A stretch of 64,000 nt of DNA from JARRKC01 sp963723965 (GTDB taxonomy: Bacteria > Acidobacteriota > UBA6911 > RPQK01 > JAPXNP01), in assembly GCA_963723965.1 (NCBI GenBank), contig CAVRSV010000013.1:1-64000 (forward strand). Reading direction: 5' to 3'. Position numbers and translations under genes: made by a program. The notes under the pieces are model-generated. The model made no database searches, had not been told where the DNA came from, and saw only the letters and a list, made by a program, of their open reading frames with translations. Positions 8,399 through 18,034 of this stretch are shown piece after piece (the stretch's first letter is position 1; the number at the start of each line of letters is the position of its first letter).

Positions 8399-9621
8399 GT
8401 GACAACTGCGATGGAATCCCGGAGCTTTCAGATCACCTGGCCCTTTCGCCTCGTCAATCGATGGCTGGACCGAATCGGCGCCGCCCGCTGGTCGGGTCTG
8501 CAGCTCGATGCGGCCCGTCTGCTGGAGGTCTCCCAGGAGAAAACGGGTCTCAGCGATTTTGGGGAGGGCCATTTCCGGGAAGGCCTGGAGGTTTTCGTCG
8601 ACTCTCTGATCAGGGATGCCGATCTGACCCCGATCGGACGCGCCGGCCTGCGCGGCATGATCGTGACGCTGCTGTGCAACCGGTCTGCACATCGCGGAGG
8701 CTCGTCGGCGGGAGGCGTGGCGGTTCGAGGCAGCCATCCGTCCGCCGGTGGTGATTACCGGGACGCCCCGCTCGGGAACGACCTTCCTGCATCGCCTGCT
8801 GGCCGAGGATGCGACGTTCCGGACCCTGCCCATGTGGCGGCTGTTCAAGCCCGTTTCGCGGGAATCGGAGGACTCGATTCGACGTGAAGTGGGCCGGGCG
8901 CACCGGCTGAGACGCCTCATGACGCCGCAGCTGGATCGCAAGCACTTTCTTCGTGCCGACTCCCCCGAGGAGTGTATCTGGTTGCTGAACAACACCTTCC
9001 TGAGTCACGGCCTGTGGGTGGCCGCGCCGGTCTACGGCTATCTGGAATGGCTCGGAACGCAGGACTCGGAGCGTTCCGTACCGGGAATACGCCTCCCTGC
9101 TGCGTTACCTCCAGTCCGGGCATCCGGAGCGCACCCTCTTGCTGAAGGCGCCCAGTCATGCGGGGGCTTTGGCGGCCCTCGACGAGGTGCTGCCTTCGCC
9201 GGCCGTGATCCAGTTGCACCGGGATCCGGTCGAGGTCTGTTCCAGCGTGTGCAGCCTGTTCGCGACGCTGCATGGGGCGGTGACCCGCCGACTCGATCTG
9301 GCTCGGCTGGGGCGAACGACCGTCGACCTGCTCCGACAGGAGGCGTTGCGGAATCTGGAGGCCCGACGCCGGCTGTCGCAACCGCCCCTCGATATTCGCT
9401 ATCCCGATCTCATCCGGGATCCGGCCGGGACGGTTCGACGGATCTACCGGCATTTCGACTGGCCCTGGGACGACGCCTTGGAAGAGCGGCTGCGGCGCCA
9501 TCTGGAGCTCAACCCGCAGGGAAAACACGGAGCCCATCGGCACGATCTGGAGGATTTCGGGATCAGCCGGGAGGAAATCGCCCGCACCTTCGCGCCCTAC
9601 CGCAGGATGATGAGGTTCTGA
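8399..9621 (+). pseudogene. Sulfotransferase family gene with two frameshifts
   Basis: The three reading frames read as one ~400-residue sulfotransferase. Frame one (from the GTG at 8399 or the ATG at 8411) gives the helical N-terminal part up to LLCNR. Removing T8684 joins it to LHIAEARRREAW and the PAPS-binding loop ITGTPRSGTTFLHRLL. Removing T9075 joins that to YREYASLLRYLQSG and then LLLKAPSHAG and HRDPVEVCSSV, the second PAPS-contacting region, through the stop at 9621. All expected motifs remain once the two bases are removed. The gene is therefore either a very recent pseudogene or intact with two sequencing or assembly errors. Relatives transfer sulfate from PAPS to sugars or lipids; the acceptor is unknown. 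Confidence 0.8.
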
Positions 9622-9644
9622 CGCGGGTTCCGGGACACCTCGGC

Positions 9645-11165
9645 TCAGAGCCGCAGGCGATGGCGATCCAGAGCCAGATTTGCCTGCAGCGTGAAGTGTT
9701 CGAAGATCCGATAGTCCTCGAGAGTGATGGGCCGGTCCGACAGTGCGTTGTCGACGTAGAACAGTCCCACCGTCCGATCCGAGGAGTAGAGCGGGCTGAC
9801 GGCGAAGGACTTGGCTCCCAGCAGATTCCGGAGCGGGGCGGGGAGCAGCGAGGCATAGGGCTCGTCGTCCGCATTCAGGATGAAGAGCGCCTTCTTCTCG
9901 GACAGGCAGCGAGCGAACAGGTTCTCCGTGGCCATGGGCACACGCATCCGCTTTGCCAGTTCGTGGGCCTGGAGTCCGAATCCGTATTTCCCCGTCAGTT
10001 CCGTCCGTTCGGGATTGCAGAGCGCCAGGACGATGCGATCGAAGCCGGCCACCCGCTGGACGCCTTCCATGATGAGGTTGAACAGCGTCGTCAGATCTCG
10101 ATTCTCGAGGATGTGCAGTGAGATCTCCCGCAGAAGTTCGAGCTGCACCGTGTTCTTGTCCTTCTCTTCGCATTCCAGCAAGGCCTCCTGGGAGGGCACC
10201 TCGGCGCTGCTTCGGGCAGCTTCGAGACGTCTCACGAGTCGGGCCCGCAAGGGATCTCCCGCCGACGCCCCGGCGTCGGGCGGCTTGGGCCGCAGGGCGT
10301 CCGCTTCGAGACCATAGAGGCTGGATGACCGGCGACTCTCCGAGAAGGCCGACTCGATGATGTCGCCCAGCTGTTTGTCTCCGATCGAATAGACCCGCTT
10401 GATCTCCTCGGCCACGTCGCAGGTCCGGGGCCCGTGGGAGTCCTCGCCGAACAGGTCCTCCGCGATGGAGTGGGAGAGTTGAGGCAGGGCCTGCAGCAGA
10501 TTCTGGCCGCGCCGGCCGCCGTTGTTGCCGGCCGATTTCTGCAGGGCCTGAACCAGATTGGTCGGAAGCGCCCAGCGATCGGCCAGTGCCTCTCCGAAAG
10601 CCGTGAAGGGCTGACCAAGGACCTTCCGCTCGGCCTCCGACTGCTTGAGATGCCCGCCTTGAACGAACTGCTGGACCTCGAGGAATTTCTCGGGCAGGTA
10701 GTAGGCGACGGCCAGCGGACCCAGGTATTGCAGCAGTCCGGCCAGGAACATCTCTTCCTTGCGGGAGTCCCGGAGCAGCCCCGCCAGCTCACGGGTCAAA
10801 ACGGCGGTGAAGTAGCCGCGCGCGAGGATTCGGCGCAGGTCGATCCAGGGATGGTGTCGTTGAAACACCTCCACGAAACCGAGGCCGAGGCAGATGTCCC
10901 GAACCACTTCGACGCCCAGCAGGACGACGGCCCGGGAGATCGTCTTGATGGAGTGATCGGACCGGTTGTAGTAGGGAGAGTTGGCGATGCGGAGGACCTT
11001 GACCGAGAATCCCTGGTCCTGCAGGATGACCCGGGCAATATCCGAAGCGGCGCACTGCGTGTCTTCGCTCAGGCGCACGACTTCCAGCACGGAGGCCCGG
11101 AAGACGGGCAGATCTCCTCTTCCGCTGACACGAGTTTCGAGAAGCTGCAGGAAATCCTTGGACAC
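9645..11165 (-). CDS. HDOD domain protein with C-terminal GAF domain
   Basis: Cytoplasmic signalling protein of 506 residues. Residues ~15-210 form an HDOD domain (SVKVLRIANSPYYNRSDHSIKTI and AVVLLGVEVVRDICLGLG are characteristic). HDOD is an HD-superfamily helical domain that lacks the full catalytic metal site. A variable linker follows, then residues ~345-500 resemble a GAF domain (REISLHILENRDLTTLFNLIMEGV, then FALGLF-type strands with GLFYVDNALS). This pairing is common in bacteria with complex regulation, often near c-di-GMP or chemosensory genes, but its output is unknown. A PilZ receptor lies 9 kb away without operonic linkage. The start is GTG with AGGGG upstream. Confidence 0.85.
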   Translation of the reverse strand: MSKDFLQLLETRVSGRGDLPVFRASVLEVVRLSEDTQCAASDIARVILQDQGFSVKVLRIANSPYYNRSDHSIKTISRAVVLLGVEVVRDICLGLGFVEVFQRHHPWIDLRRILARGYFTAVLTRELAGLLRDSRKEEMFLAGLLQYLGPLAVAYYLPEKFLEVQQFVQGGHLKQSEAERKVLGQPFTAFGEALADRWALPTNLVQALQKSAGNNGGRRGQNLLQALPQLSHSIAEDLFGEDSHGPRTCDVAEEIKRVYSIGDKQLGDIIESAFSESRRSSSLYGLEADALRPKPPDAGASAGDPLRARLVRRLEAARSSAEVPSQEALLECEEKDKNTVQLELLREISLHILENRDLTTLFNLIMEGVQRVAGFDRIVLALCNPERTELTGKYGFGLQAHELAKRMRVPMATENLFARCLSEKKALFILNADDEPYASLLPAPLRNLLGAKSFAVSPLYSSDRTVGLFYVDNALSDRPITLEDYRIFEHFTLQANLALDRHRLRL

Positions 11166-11210
11166 GATGTCACCCCTATCAATCGGTGAAATCGGAGGAT
11201 TTGTTTACGG

Positions 11211-11591
11211 CTAGGCGGGGAGATCGATCCGAAGAGCCGCCCACAGCAGCAGGAACCATCCGACCAGAAAGGCGGTCCCCCCGATCGGAGTCACCGCGCC
11301 CCACCAACGCGCGCCGCTCAGCACGAGGACGTAGAGGGAACCGGAAAAGATGACGATCCCGGCCAGAAAGAACCAGCCGGAAGCGGTGGAAAGCGCCGAC
11401 GGCCAGCGGCTTTCGAGTAAGCCGACGGCCAGCAGTGCCAGCGCGTGATACATCTGGTAGCGGACCGCCGTTTCGAAGATCTGCAGATCCTCGGCGTCCA
11501 GCCTTGCGCGCAGGGCGTGCGCACCGAATGCGCCGGCCGCCACGGCAAGCAGCCCGAACAGTCCACCGGAAAAGAGGAAGAGTCTGGCCAC
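11211..11591 (-). CDS. DUF423 family membrane protein (YgdD-like)
   Basis: Small inner-membrane protein of 126 residues with four predicted helices. The N-terminal GGLFGLLAVAAGAFGAHALR and the mid-region TAVRYQMYHALALL are hallmark DUF423 motifs. The family is widespread and its function is unknown. It lies 45 bases downstream of the HDOD gene's start on the same strand and 10 bases after the ACT-domain gene stop, so it is probably read with the latter. Confidence 0.9.
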   Translation of the reverse strand: MARLFLFSGGLFGLLAVAAGAFGAHALRARLDAEDLQIFETAVRYQMYHALALLAVGLLESRWPSALSTASGWFFLAGIVIFSGSLYVLVLSGARWWGAVTPIGGTAFLVGWFLLLWAALRIDLPA

Positions 11592-11601
11592 AGAGCGGAT
11601 T

Positions 11602-12132
11602 CTACCGCGCCCCGATATCGAGGTCGACCATCAGGTCATTGGCGATGGTCTCGAGGTCCGTTCTGAGATCGTCGATGCGGCTGTCCGAGGGCATGACCAG
11701 CATCGCCCGTGCCCTGAAAATGGCATTTCCCGACATGGGGGCGCTCGTGTATTCGGTTTCGAGTTCCGTCAGGTTGATGCCCCGACGGGCAATGGCTTCC
11801 GAAATCCGGCTCACGATTCCCGGACGATCGTTTCCGACCACGCTGATCTCGACTGTCGGGCCGTCCGGCGGTGCCTCTTCGGATCCGCCCGCCCTGACGA
11901 GGAACTCGAGCCCGTCGACCGGCAGAGACTGCAGTGCCTCCGTCAGCGGCTCGACCTGAGCGGTGGGCAGAGAAATGTGGAGGATGCCTCCGAAGAAACC
12001 TCCCGTCGACGACAGGTGGCTCTCGAGCCAGTTTCCGCCGAATTGGGCGACCACCGCTGCGATTCTCTCGACCAGGCCCGGCCGATCCGGGCCCAGAACC
12101 ACGAGGACGTAGGAGCTCAGGACACTGGTCAT
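11602..12132 (-). CDS. ACT-domain regulator (GcvR-like)
   Basis: Protein of 176 residues made of two ACT domains in tandem: VLGPDRPGLVERIAAVVAQFGGNWLESHLS (residues ~8-37) and VVGNDRPGIVSRISEAIARRGINLTELETE (~95-125). Each begins with the GxDRPG turn that binds small ligands, usually amino acids. This layout matches glycine cleavage system transcriptional repressor (GcvR) type proteins, which act by protein-protein contact rather than direct DNA binding. No gcv genes or GcvA are nearby, so the ligand and partner are unknown. I chose the ATG at 12132 over an upstream in-frame start because AGG precedes it and the domain begins immediately. Confidence 0.83.
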   Translation of the reverse strand: MTSVLSSYVLVVLGPDRPGLVERIAAVVAQFGGNWLESHLSSTGGFFGGILHISLPTAQVEPLTEALQSLPVDGLEFLVRAGGSEEAPPDGPTVEISVVGNDRPGIVSRISEAIARRGINLTELETEYTSAPMSGNAIFRARAMLVMPSDSRIDDLRTDLETIANDLMVDLDIGAR

Positions 12133-12215
12133 AACCTGCCTAGTTTGAGCGCGACGCCGCAATTGTCAAGTCTTCGACCCTGGCCCCTCCTCGAAGCGTG
12201 AGATAGAGTAGGGCC

Positions 12216-12842
12216 GTGACTTCAGAAATCCCGCGCTGGCTCCAGATCGCACGTGAAATCCAGGCCATCGGTCAAACCGGTCTCCACTTTAGCGAGACCG
12301 ACTATCATCGGCAGCGTTATGGCCGACTGCTGGAGCTGGCCGCCGAGATCGTCCAGGAAAAGACCGGCCTGGAACGGGAGCCCCTGGCCCTCGATTTCTC
12401 GAGACAGCCCGGCTATGCGACGCCGAAGGTCGACGTTCGTGGAGCGATCGTCCGAGAGGGGCGGGTTCTGCTGGTCCAGGAACGGACCGACCAGCTGTGG
12501 TGCCTGCCCGGGGGATGGGCCGACGTGGGCGAGAGCCCGTCCGAGATGGTCGTTCGGGAGGTCTGGGAGGAGAGTGGGTTTCGGGTGCGGGCCAACCGCC
12601 TGGTGGGTGTTTTCGACGCCAATCGCCAGGGCGGGCCGCTGCAGTTCTTTCACGCCTACAAGCTCCTGTTCATGTGTGAGATCGTGGAGGGTGAAGCCCG
12701 ACCCAGCGACGAGACCCAGGCCGTCCAATTCTTCGCCCGCGACCAGATTCCCCCACTTTCGCTCCAACGCACGGCCGCACGCCACCTCGAGGCAGTCTGG
12801 AATTTCGCCGAAGATCCTTCGACCGTGCCGGTCTTCGATTGA
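12216..12842 (+). CDS. NUDIX hydrolase with NUDIX N-terminal helical domain
   Basis: Protein of 208 residues. Residues 1-60 form a helical N-terminal extension seen in a NUDIX subgroup (PRWLQIAREIQAIGQTGLHF, then DYHRQRYGRLLELAAEIV). The NUDIX box follows at ~107-129: GGWADVGESPSEMVVREVWE matches the GX5EX7REUXEE pattern, with EESGF completing it. These enzymes hydrolyse nucleoside diphosphates linked to another moiety; the subgroup is usually annotated as ADP-ribose pyrophosphatase or unknown. The start is GTG. It is divergent from the ACT gene and its stop lies just upstream of the large kinase start, so it may share that transcript. Confidence 0.9.
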   Translation: MTSEIPRWLQIAREIQAIGQTGLHFSETDYHRQRYGRLLELAAEIVQEKTGLEREPLALDFSRQPGYATPKVDVRGAIVREGRVLLVQERTDQLWCLPGGWADVGESPSEMVVREVWEESGFRVRANRLVGVFDANRQGGPLQFFHAYKLLFMCEIVEGEARPSDETQAVQFFARDQIPPLSLQRTAARHLEAVWNFAEDPSTVPVFD

Positions 12843-12920
12843 AGAAGCGTCCCGCGTCGACTCATGCTTCCCGTCCCGACTGCCGATAAATCTACGGGAA
12901 CTTGGGGAAGAAGCGGATCT

Positions 12921-15900
12921 ATGTTCAACAGGACGGCACTGGAAGTCCTTATCGTGGCCCTCATGCTGGGAAGCGGCAGCCCCCCGGCCTGGGCCCGCTC
13001 GCCCGCTGCGGCGAACGAGGCCCCGGAAGTGCGGCGCACGGTCTCCGACATCCGGGGACTCTCACCCGAGGAGGCGGCGCAGGGTTATCCGGTCCACCTT
13101 CGTGCCATCGTAACCGCTGTGAGCTCCGATGGCAGTCTGCTTTTCGTGCAGGATGCGTCCGACGCCATCTTCGTCTCCATTTCGCGTCCCACGAGTCTGC
13201 GTTTCGGGCAGCTCGTCGAGATCACGGGCGTTACCGCTCCGGGCGATTTCAGGCCGATCATCGCGGAAGCGCAGGTGCGATCGGTCGGTCAAGCCGGGCC
13301 ACCCCCGGCCAAGCGGGTGACAGTGGCCCACCTGCGCACACTCGAAGAGGACTGCCGCTTCGTGCAGGTGGAAGGAACGATCCGGCGGGCCCGGCTTCAG
13401 GGTGACCAGCTTCTGCTTCGGCTGGGTTCCGATGGGACGACGGTCGGCGCGGTGGTCACGGTGAGCGGGGAGCCCTCGATCGATCTGGCGGATTTTCTGG
13501 ACGCCGATGTCACCATCACCGGCGTCTGTCAGACGACGGGCCTGCGCAACGGAGGCCGGGGCGTCTTCATTCGCGTGCCCCAGCTCGAGTATCTGCTCCG
13601 CAATCGGGCTCCCGATCCACCGGCGGCGCTGCCGCTGTGGACGGCGAAAGGACTGTCGGAGCTCTCGCCGCACGACACACCCCGGCATCGGGTGCGCATC
13701 CAGGGGAAGGTCGTCAGCTGGGATGCCGGCCGGCCGCTGCTGATTCAGGATGACACCGGCTCGGTGGAGGTCTTGACTGCTCAGATGCCCGCTGCCGGAC
13801 CCGGTCAATTGGTCGAGGTGGTGGGTTTCCTGCCCTTCGGGCGGGATTTTCAGAAAGGCGTCGTCCTGCAGGAAGGGCTCGTCCTCGAAGCGACCGCACG
13901 TCCCTCGATGGGCGTTGCTGCACAATCCACGCCGTCTTCCGAAAAGAACCCGCCAGGCGACCGGAACGAGGTGTCTGTGCAGCCTCTGACGAAGGTTGCC
14001 GACATTCACCGGCTCAGTCAGGGAGAAGCCGCCCGCAGCTACCCGGTTCGCGTTCGTGCCGTGGTGACCTACTTCGATCCGGAATGGCAGTTGCTGTTCG
14101 TTCAGGACGACACGGGCGGTGTCTACATCGAACGCGGCGACTGGTCCTGGTCCTTCGAAGTCGGGCAGCGACTCGAGATCGAAGGGACCAGCAATCGGGG
14201 TCAATTTGCGCCGGTGATCTCTCCGATCCGCATCCGGGCCGTCGGGCGCGGGCAATTGCCCGGGGCGGAGCCAAACTCCCTCGAGGAACTTTTCAACGGG
14301 CAGAAGGATTGTCTCCTCGTCGAGGTCCACGGCATGGTCCGGACCGTCACACTCGACGGCAGCCGGATGCGCCTCGACCTGTCTACGGGCCGGGGACGTT
14401 TCCGCGCGATGGTTCCCGACATGTCGAACACGACGTCTCCGATGCTGGAGGATGCCCTGGTTCGAATCCGTGGAGTCTGCGGCGCGGTCGTGAATGCGAA
14501 TGGTCAGCTGATCGGCATTCAGCTGTTCGTGCCGAATCTCGACTCCATCCAGATCGAGGAGCCTGGAGCCTCCGATCCGACGGATCTTCCGGCCACCAAG
14601 ATCGCCGACATCCTTCGCTTTACTCCATTCACGGGTGCGGGTCACCGGATCCGCGTGGAGGGGACGGTCACTCTTCAGGATGAGAAGGGGGCGCTGCTTT
14701 ACGTCAGTGACGGAGAGTCCGCGGTGCGGGTCGAGACCCGGCAGAGTCCGACGCTCCAGCTCGGCGATCGGATTCAGGTCGTGGGCTTCCCGGTGGTGGG
14801 AGCGCCCAACCCCCACCTGGAGGACGCCCTGGTGACACGGCTCGACGCGGGCTCCGCGCTCGTCCCCCGGAACATGACCGTGGCCCGGATCCTGGCGGGA
14901 GACGGAGACGGCCGCCTGGTTTCACTGGTGGCAAGGTTGTTGGCCTCGGCCACGGTCGAAAGCGAACAGATACTGACACTGCAGGCCGATGACACCGTTT
15001 TCAATGCCCGCCTGAACTTGGGTGCCGACAGTCCGAACATCGATCTGCCAGTCAACAGTCTGCTCACGGTCTCGGGCATTTCGACCATCCTGGTGGACGA
15101 GGAGCAGCGGCCTCGATCCTTCCGTTTGCTGCTTCGGTCTCCGGCAGACGTGGTGCTGGTGTCCGCTGCCCCCTGGCTGAAGGTGCGCCACCTGCTCCTG
15201 TCCGTCGTCGGGCTCGGCGTTCTGATCGTCCTGGTGCTCTTCTGGGTCGGCGTGCTGCGAAAGAGGGTCCGTCAGCAGACCGCCTTGATTCGCCAGCGTC
15301 TGGAAAGGGAAGCCGCTCTCGAAGAGCGCTATCGCCAACTCTTCAGCAACGCCAACGATCTGATTCAGAGCGTCGGCGCCGACGGCCGGTTCCGCTACGT
15401 GAATCCTTCCTGGATGAAACTGCTCGGTTTCACCGAATCGGACCTCGAGCGCATTACGCACCTCGACGTCGTTCATCCACTCAGCCGGAGGGCCTATCTG
15501 GAGGTCTTCGACAGTGTCCTCAAAGGCGGTGTCGTGGGCCAGTTCGAAACGGTCTTCGTGGCCCAGGACGGCAGGGAGATCATCGTCGAGGGGAGCTGCA
15601 CCCGCGAGTCCCTAAGGGGCCAAACCTCGGCGGTCCAGGGCATCTTTCGAAATGTGACGGAGCGAAAGCGCGCGGAGACCGAGCTCCAGCTCTCCGAGGA
15701 GCGCTTCTCCAAGGCCTTTCAGAACGCCCCTATGGCTATCGGTATCATGACGCAGGGGGACCATTGTCTGCTCGACGTGAACGAGGGTTTCCTCAAGCTC
15801 TGGGAGTACGAGCGTTACGAGATCATCGCCGAAACGGATCAGGCCCTGGGTCTGTGGTGGGACCACTCGGAATGGGAACAGTTCATCCAGCAGCATCGCG

Positions 15901-17222
15901 ACGGACGCGCCGTGCGCGATCGTGAGATAAGAATCCGCACCAAATCAGGCGAGGCTCGCACCGTCCTCCTGTCCGCGGAGGACATTGAGATCGGGACGGA
16001 GTCCTGTCTTCTGCTGATCGCCCACGATGTGACGTCTCGTCTCAATCTGGAGGCGCAGCTGCGGCAGGCGCAGAAAATGGAATCCGTGGGTCGCCTGGCC
16101 GCCGGCGTGGCCCACGACTTCAACAACATCCTGACGGTCATCCAGGGCCACTCCGAACTCCTGTTGGCCGATCCCCGACTCGAGCCGGAATTCTCCGATG
16201 CTCTACGGCAGGTTGCCGAGGCCGCCGAGCGGGGGGCGGATTTCACCCGCCAGTTGCTGACCTTCAGTCGAAAGCAGGTCCTCCAGCGTCGCCCGCTGGA
16301 CGTGCGCGACGTCATCCAGGGCATGACGCCGCTTCTCAGGCGGCTGGTCGGAGAGAACATCGAGCTCAAGATCGATCTGGAGCCGGTCCTTCCCGTCGAG
16401 GCCGACATCGGCATGATCGAGCAGTTGCTGATGAATCTGGCGGTCAATGCGCGGGATGCCATGCCTTCGGGCGGCACCATCGACATCTCTCTGGCCTCGG
16501 TAGACATCTCCGCCTACGAGGCGGCCCGAAACAGCGAGGCGACGGTCGGTACCTTCACGTGCCTGCGGGTCAGTGACAGCGGAACGGGGATACAGTCAGA
16601 GATTCTGGAGCACATCTTCGATCCCTTCTTCACCACCAAAGAGGTCGGCAAAGGCACCGGCCTCGGCCTGTCGATGGTCTATGCCATCGTCAAGCAGCAT
16701 GCCGGCTGGGTCGACGTCAAAAGCAGTCCCGGGCAGGGTACCGCCTTCACCGTCTTCCTCCCGACCTGCGCAGGCGATGCGGTTCCCGTGGAAGCACCGC
16801 TCGGTGCAGGCTCGGACGGACATGGCAGCGAGACCGTGCTCGTGGTCGAGGACGAGCGTTCGGTGCGCGGTCTGGTAAGCGGCCTGCTGCGCGACAAGGG
16901 GTATCAGGTCCTCGAAGCGGAGAACGGAGTCCGTGCCCTCGAAATCTGGGCCACACGGGGGGCGGGGATCGATCTGCTGCTCTCCGACATGGTCATGCCC
17001 GGCGGCGTCTCGGGGCTCGATCTGGCGCGGCAGTTCCAGCAGGAGAAACCGCAGCTCAAGGTCCTTCTCACCAGCGGTTACAGCGATGAATCGCTGGGGA
17101 TCGATTTCTCCGCCATGGCCGGCATCGATTTCATGTCCAAGCCGTACCATCCCGACCAGCTGGTGCGACACGTGCGCAGCTGCCTCGACCTCGGCCGGCC
17201 CTCCGCCGGCCCGGGCGCCTGA
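12921..17222 (+). CDS. Hybrid sensor histidine kinase with repeated OB-like sensor domains
   Basis: Protein of 1433 residues. A signal-like N terminus (MFNRTALEVLIVALML) is followed by a ~730-residue extracytoplasmic region with at least four similar blocks. Each holds a 'YPVHLRAIVT.....LLFVQD' type strand pattern and resembles OB-fold repeats (starting near residues 40, 245, 365 and 560). A transmembrane helix lies near 755-785, then two PAS domains and a HisKA domain with phosphorylated His1065 in GVAHDFNN. An HATPase domain follows (N box VNARDAMP, G box GKGTGLGLSM), then a C-terminal receiver with Asp1356 in LLLSDMVMP. An upstream in-frame start at 12864 exists, but the signal sequence fits 12921. 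No separate output regulator adjoins it. Confidence 0.9.
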   Translation: MFNRTALEVLIVALMLGSGSPPAWARSPAAANEAPEVRRTVSDIRGLSPEEAAQGYPVHLRAIVTAVSSDGSLLFVQDASDAIFVSISRPTSLRFGQLVEITGVTAPGDFRPIIAEAQVRSVGQAGPPPAKRVTVAHLRTLEEDCRFVQVEGTIRRARLQGDQLLLRLGSDGTTVGAVVTVSGEPSIDLADFLDADVTITGVCQTTGLRNGGRGVFIRVPQLEYLLRNRAPDPPAALPLWTAKGLSELSPHDTPRHRVRIQGKVVSWDAGRPLLIQDDTGSVEVLTAQMPAAGPGQLVEVVGFLPFGRDFQKGVVLQEGLVLEATARPSMGVAAQSTPSSEKNPPGDRNEVSVQPLTKVADIHRLSQGEAARSYPVRVRAVVTYFDPEWQLLFVQDDTGGVYIERGDWSWSFEVGQRLEIEGTSNRGQFAPVISPIRIRAVGRGQLPGAEPNSLEELFNGQKDCLLVEVHGMVRTVTLDGSRMRLDLSTGRGRFRAMVPDMSNTTSPMLEDALVRIRGVCGAVVNANGQLIGIQLFVPNLDSIQIEEPGASDPTDLPATKIADILRFTPFTGAGHRIRVEGTVTLQDEKGALLYVSDGESAVRVETRQSPTLQLGDRIQVVGFPVVGAPNPHLEDALVTRLDAGSALVPRNMTVARILAGDGDGRLVSLVARLLASATVESEQILTLQADDTVFNARLNLGADSPNIDLPVNSLLTVSGISTILVDEEQRPRSFRLLLRSPADVVLVSAAPWLKVRHLLLSVVGLGVLIVLVLFWVGVLRKRVRQQTALIRQRLEREAALEERYRQLFSNANDLIQSVGADGRFRYVNPSWMKLLGFTESDLERITHLDVVHPLSRRAYLEVFDSVLKGGVVGQFETVFVAQDGREIIVEGSCTRESLRGQTSAVQGIFRNVTERKRAETELQLSEERFSKAFQNAPMAIGIMTQGDHCLLDVNEGFLKLWEYERYEIIAETDQALGLWWDHSEWEQFIQQHRDGRAVRDREIRIRTKSGEARTVLLSAEDIEIGTESCLLLIAHDVTSRLNLEAQLRQAQKMESVGRLAAGVAHDFNNILTVIQGHSELLLADPRLEPEFSDALRQVAEAAERGADFTRQLLTFSRKQVLQRRPLDVRDVIQGMTPLLRRLVGENIELKIDLEPVLPVEADIGMIEQLLMNLAVNARDAMPSGGTIDISLASVDISAYEAARNSEATVGTFTCLRVSDSGTGIQSEILEHIFDPFFTTKEVGKGTGLGLSMVYAIVKQHAGWVDVKSSPGQGTAFTVFLPTCAGDAVPVEAPLGAGSDGHGSETVLVVEDERSVRGLVSGLLRDKGYQVLEAENGVRALEIWATRGAGIDLLLSDMVMPGGVSGLDLARQFQQEKPQLKVLLTSGYSDESLGIDFSAMAGIDFMSKPYHPDQLVRHVRSCLDLGRPSAGPGA

Positions 17223-17230
17223 TTCCCGGT

Positions 17231-17279
17231 CCTCCCGCCTCCCGCTCTCCGCCCTCCGGTCCTCCCGCCCTCCCCTCCG
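17231..17279. repeat. Heptamer-phased pyrimidine tract
   Basis: Units of CCTCCCG-type run in 7-bp steps (four units), then a two-base insertion, then two more units and part of another. One strand is almost purely C and T. It lies between the convergent ends of the hybrid kinase and the sulfotransferase, and keeps the same 7-bp phase with CG that other spacers show. Confidence 0.6.
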
Positions 17280-17284
17280 TACGG

Positions 17285-18034
17285 CTACGGCCGCCCGGCC
17301 TTGATGGCATACACCGACAGCCGCTGATAAAGGGGAAGGCACTCTTCGAGCAACGGCCGGAGCGCCTTGGGGACCGGTTCGGTCTTGGGTCGGTAGGGCC
17401 TGAAGCCCGACGACCGGTGCACCTGCTCGTACCAGTACTCGGCCCAGATGCCATCCTCAGGACGTGGGCCCGGGCGCCAGGACAGCATCCGGTCATCGAA
17501 GACGATGCCCAGGTGGCGACACAGGCTGGACAGGACACCTCGGGGGTCCAGGAGGAGTTCGCGCGCGTCGAGCACCGCCGGCCGCCGGCCGGCATCGATC
17601 AGATAGTCGAGAAGCCGAACCTGGACGAGGTATCCCGTGTCCCTCAGGCTGGGTCTGGCCACGGTCTTCGCGTAGGAGCAGAGCATCTCGGCCGGGTCCC
17701 GGGTCAGGATCACATTGCGGAGTCGGCACAGGAAGCTCCAGTCCAGGTCCAGCAGGTGGTGGGCCATGTTCTTGAAGAAGACCACGGGGCGCTCGTAGCT
17801 CCCGAGCAGCATGCTCTCCACGACCACGGCTCCGTCGGGCTCCATCGATGCGATGACCCGGTCGGCGCCGGGATGATAGAGCCGCGCGTCACTGTGAGTC
17901 AGGTAGTGGGCATAGAGAGGCTCGTCCACGACCCGCGTGTCCGGACGCTGGGCGAAGGAGTACATCAGCGCCGTCGAGACATTGCGGGGCCCCGACCAGA
18001 GAGAGATTCGTATGCGAGTCTGTTCCCGACTCAT
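17285..18034 (-). CDS. Sulfotransferase-like P-loop protein paired with aminotransferase
   Basis: Protein of 249 residues. The N-terminal RISLWSGPRNVSTALMYSF is a sulfotransferase-type phosphosulfate-binding loop, and VVFFKNMAHHLL with LTRDPAEMLCSY gives the second cofactor region. Its ATG overlaps the TGA of the upstream class IV aminotransferase by four bases, so the two are translationally coupled. From memory, plants encode a fused sulfotransferase-like plus class IV aminotransferase protein, which would support a functional pair. The substrate is not known. It differs clearly from the broken sulfotransferase at 8.4-9.6 kb (about 400 residues, other subgroup). The C terminus abuts the pyrimidine repeat. 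Confidence 0.8.
   Translation of the reverse strand: MSREQTRIRISLWSGPRNVSTALMYSFAQRPDTRVVDEPLYAHYLTHSDARLYHPGADRVIASMEPDGAVVVESMLLGSYERPVVFFKNMAHHLLDLDWSFLCRLRNVILTRDPAEMLCSYAKTVARPSLRDTGYLVQVRLLDYLIDAGRRPAVLDARELLLDPRGVLSSLCRHLGIVFDDRMLSWRPGPRPEDGIWAEYWYEQVHRSSGFRPYRPKTEPVPKALRPLLEECLPLYQRLSVYAIKAGRP

Noticed and set aside
8748..10121. 457-codon frame running from the sulfotransferase into the HDOD region
   Set aside because: After about 110 codons it leaves sulfotransferase sequence and reads antisense through the HDOD-GAF gene; only the first part is real.
13062..14816. 584-codon antisense frame within the hybrid kinase
   Set aside because: Shadow of a GC-rich gene; no domain or start signal.
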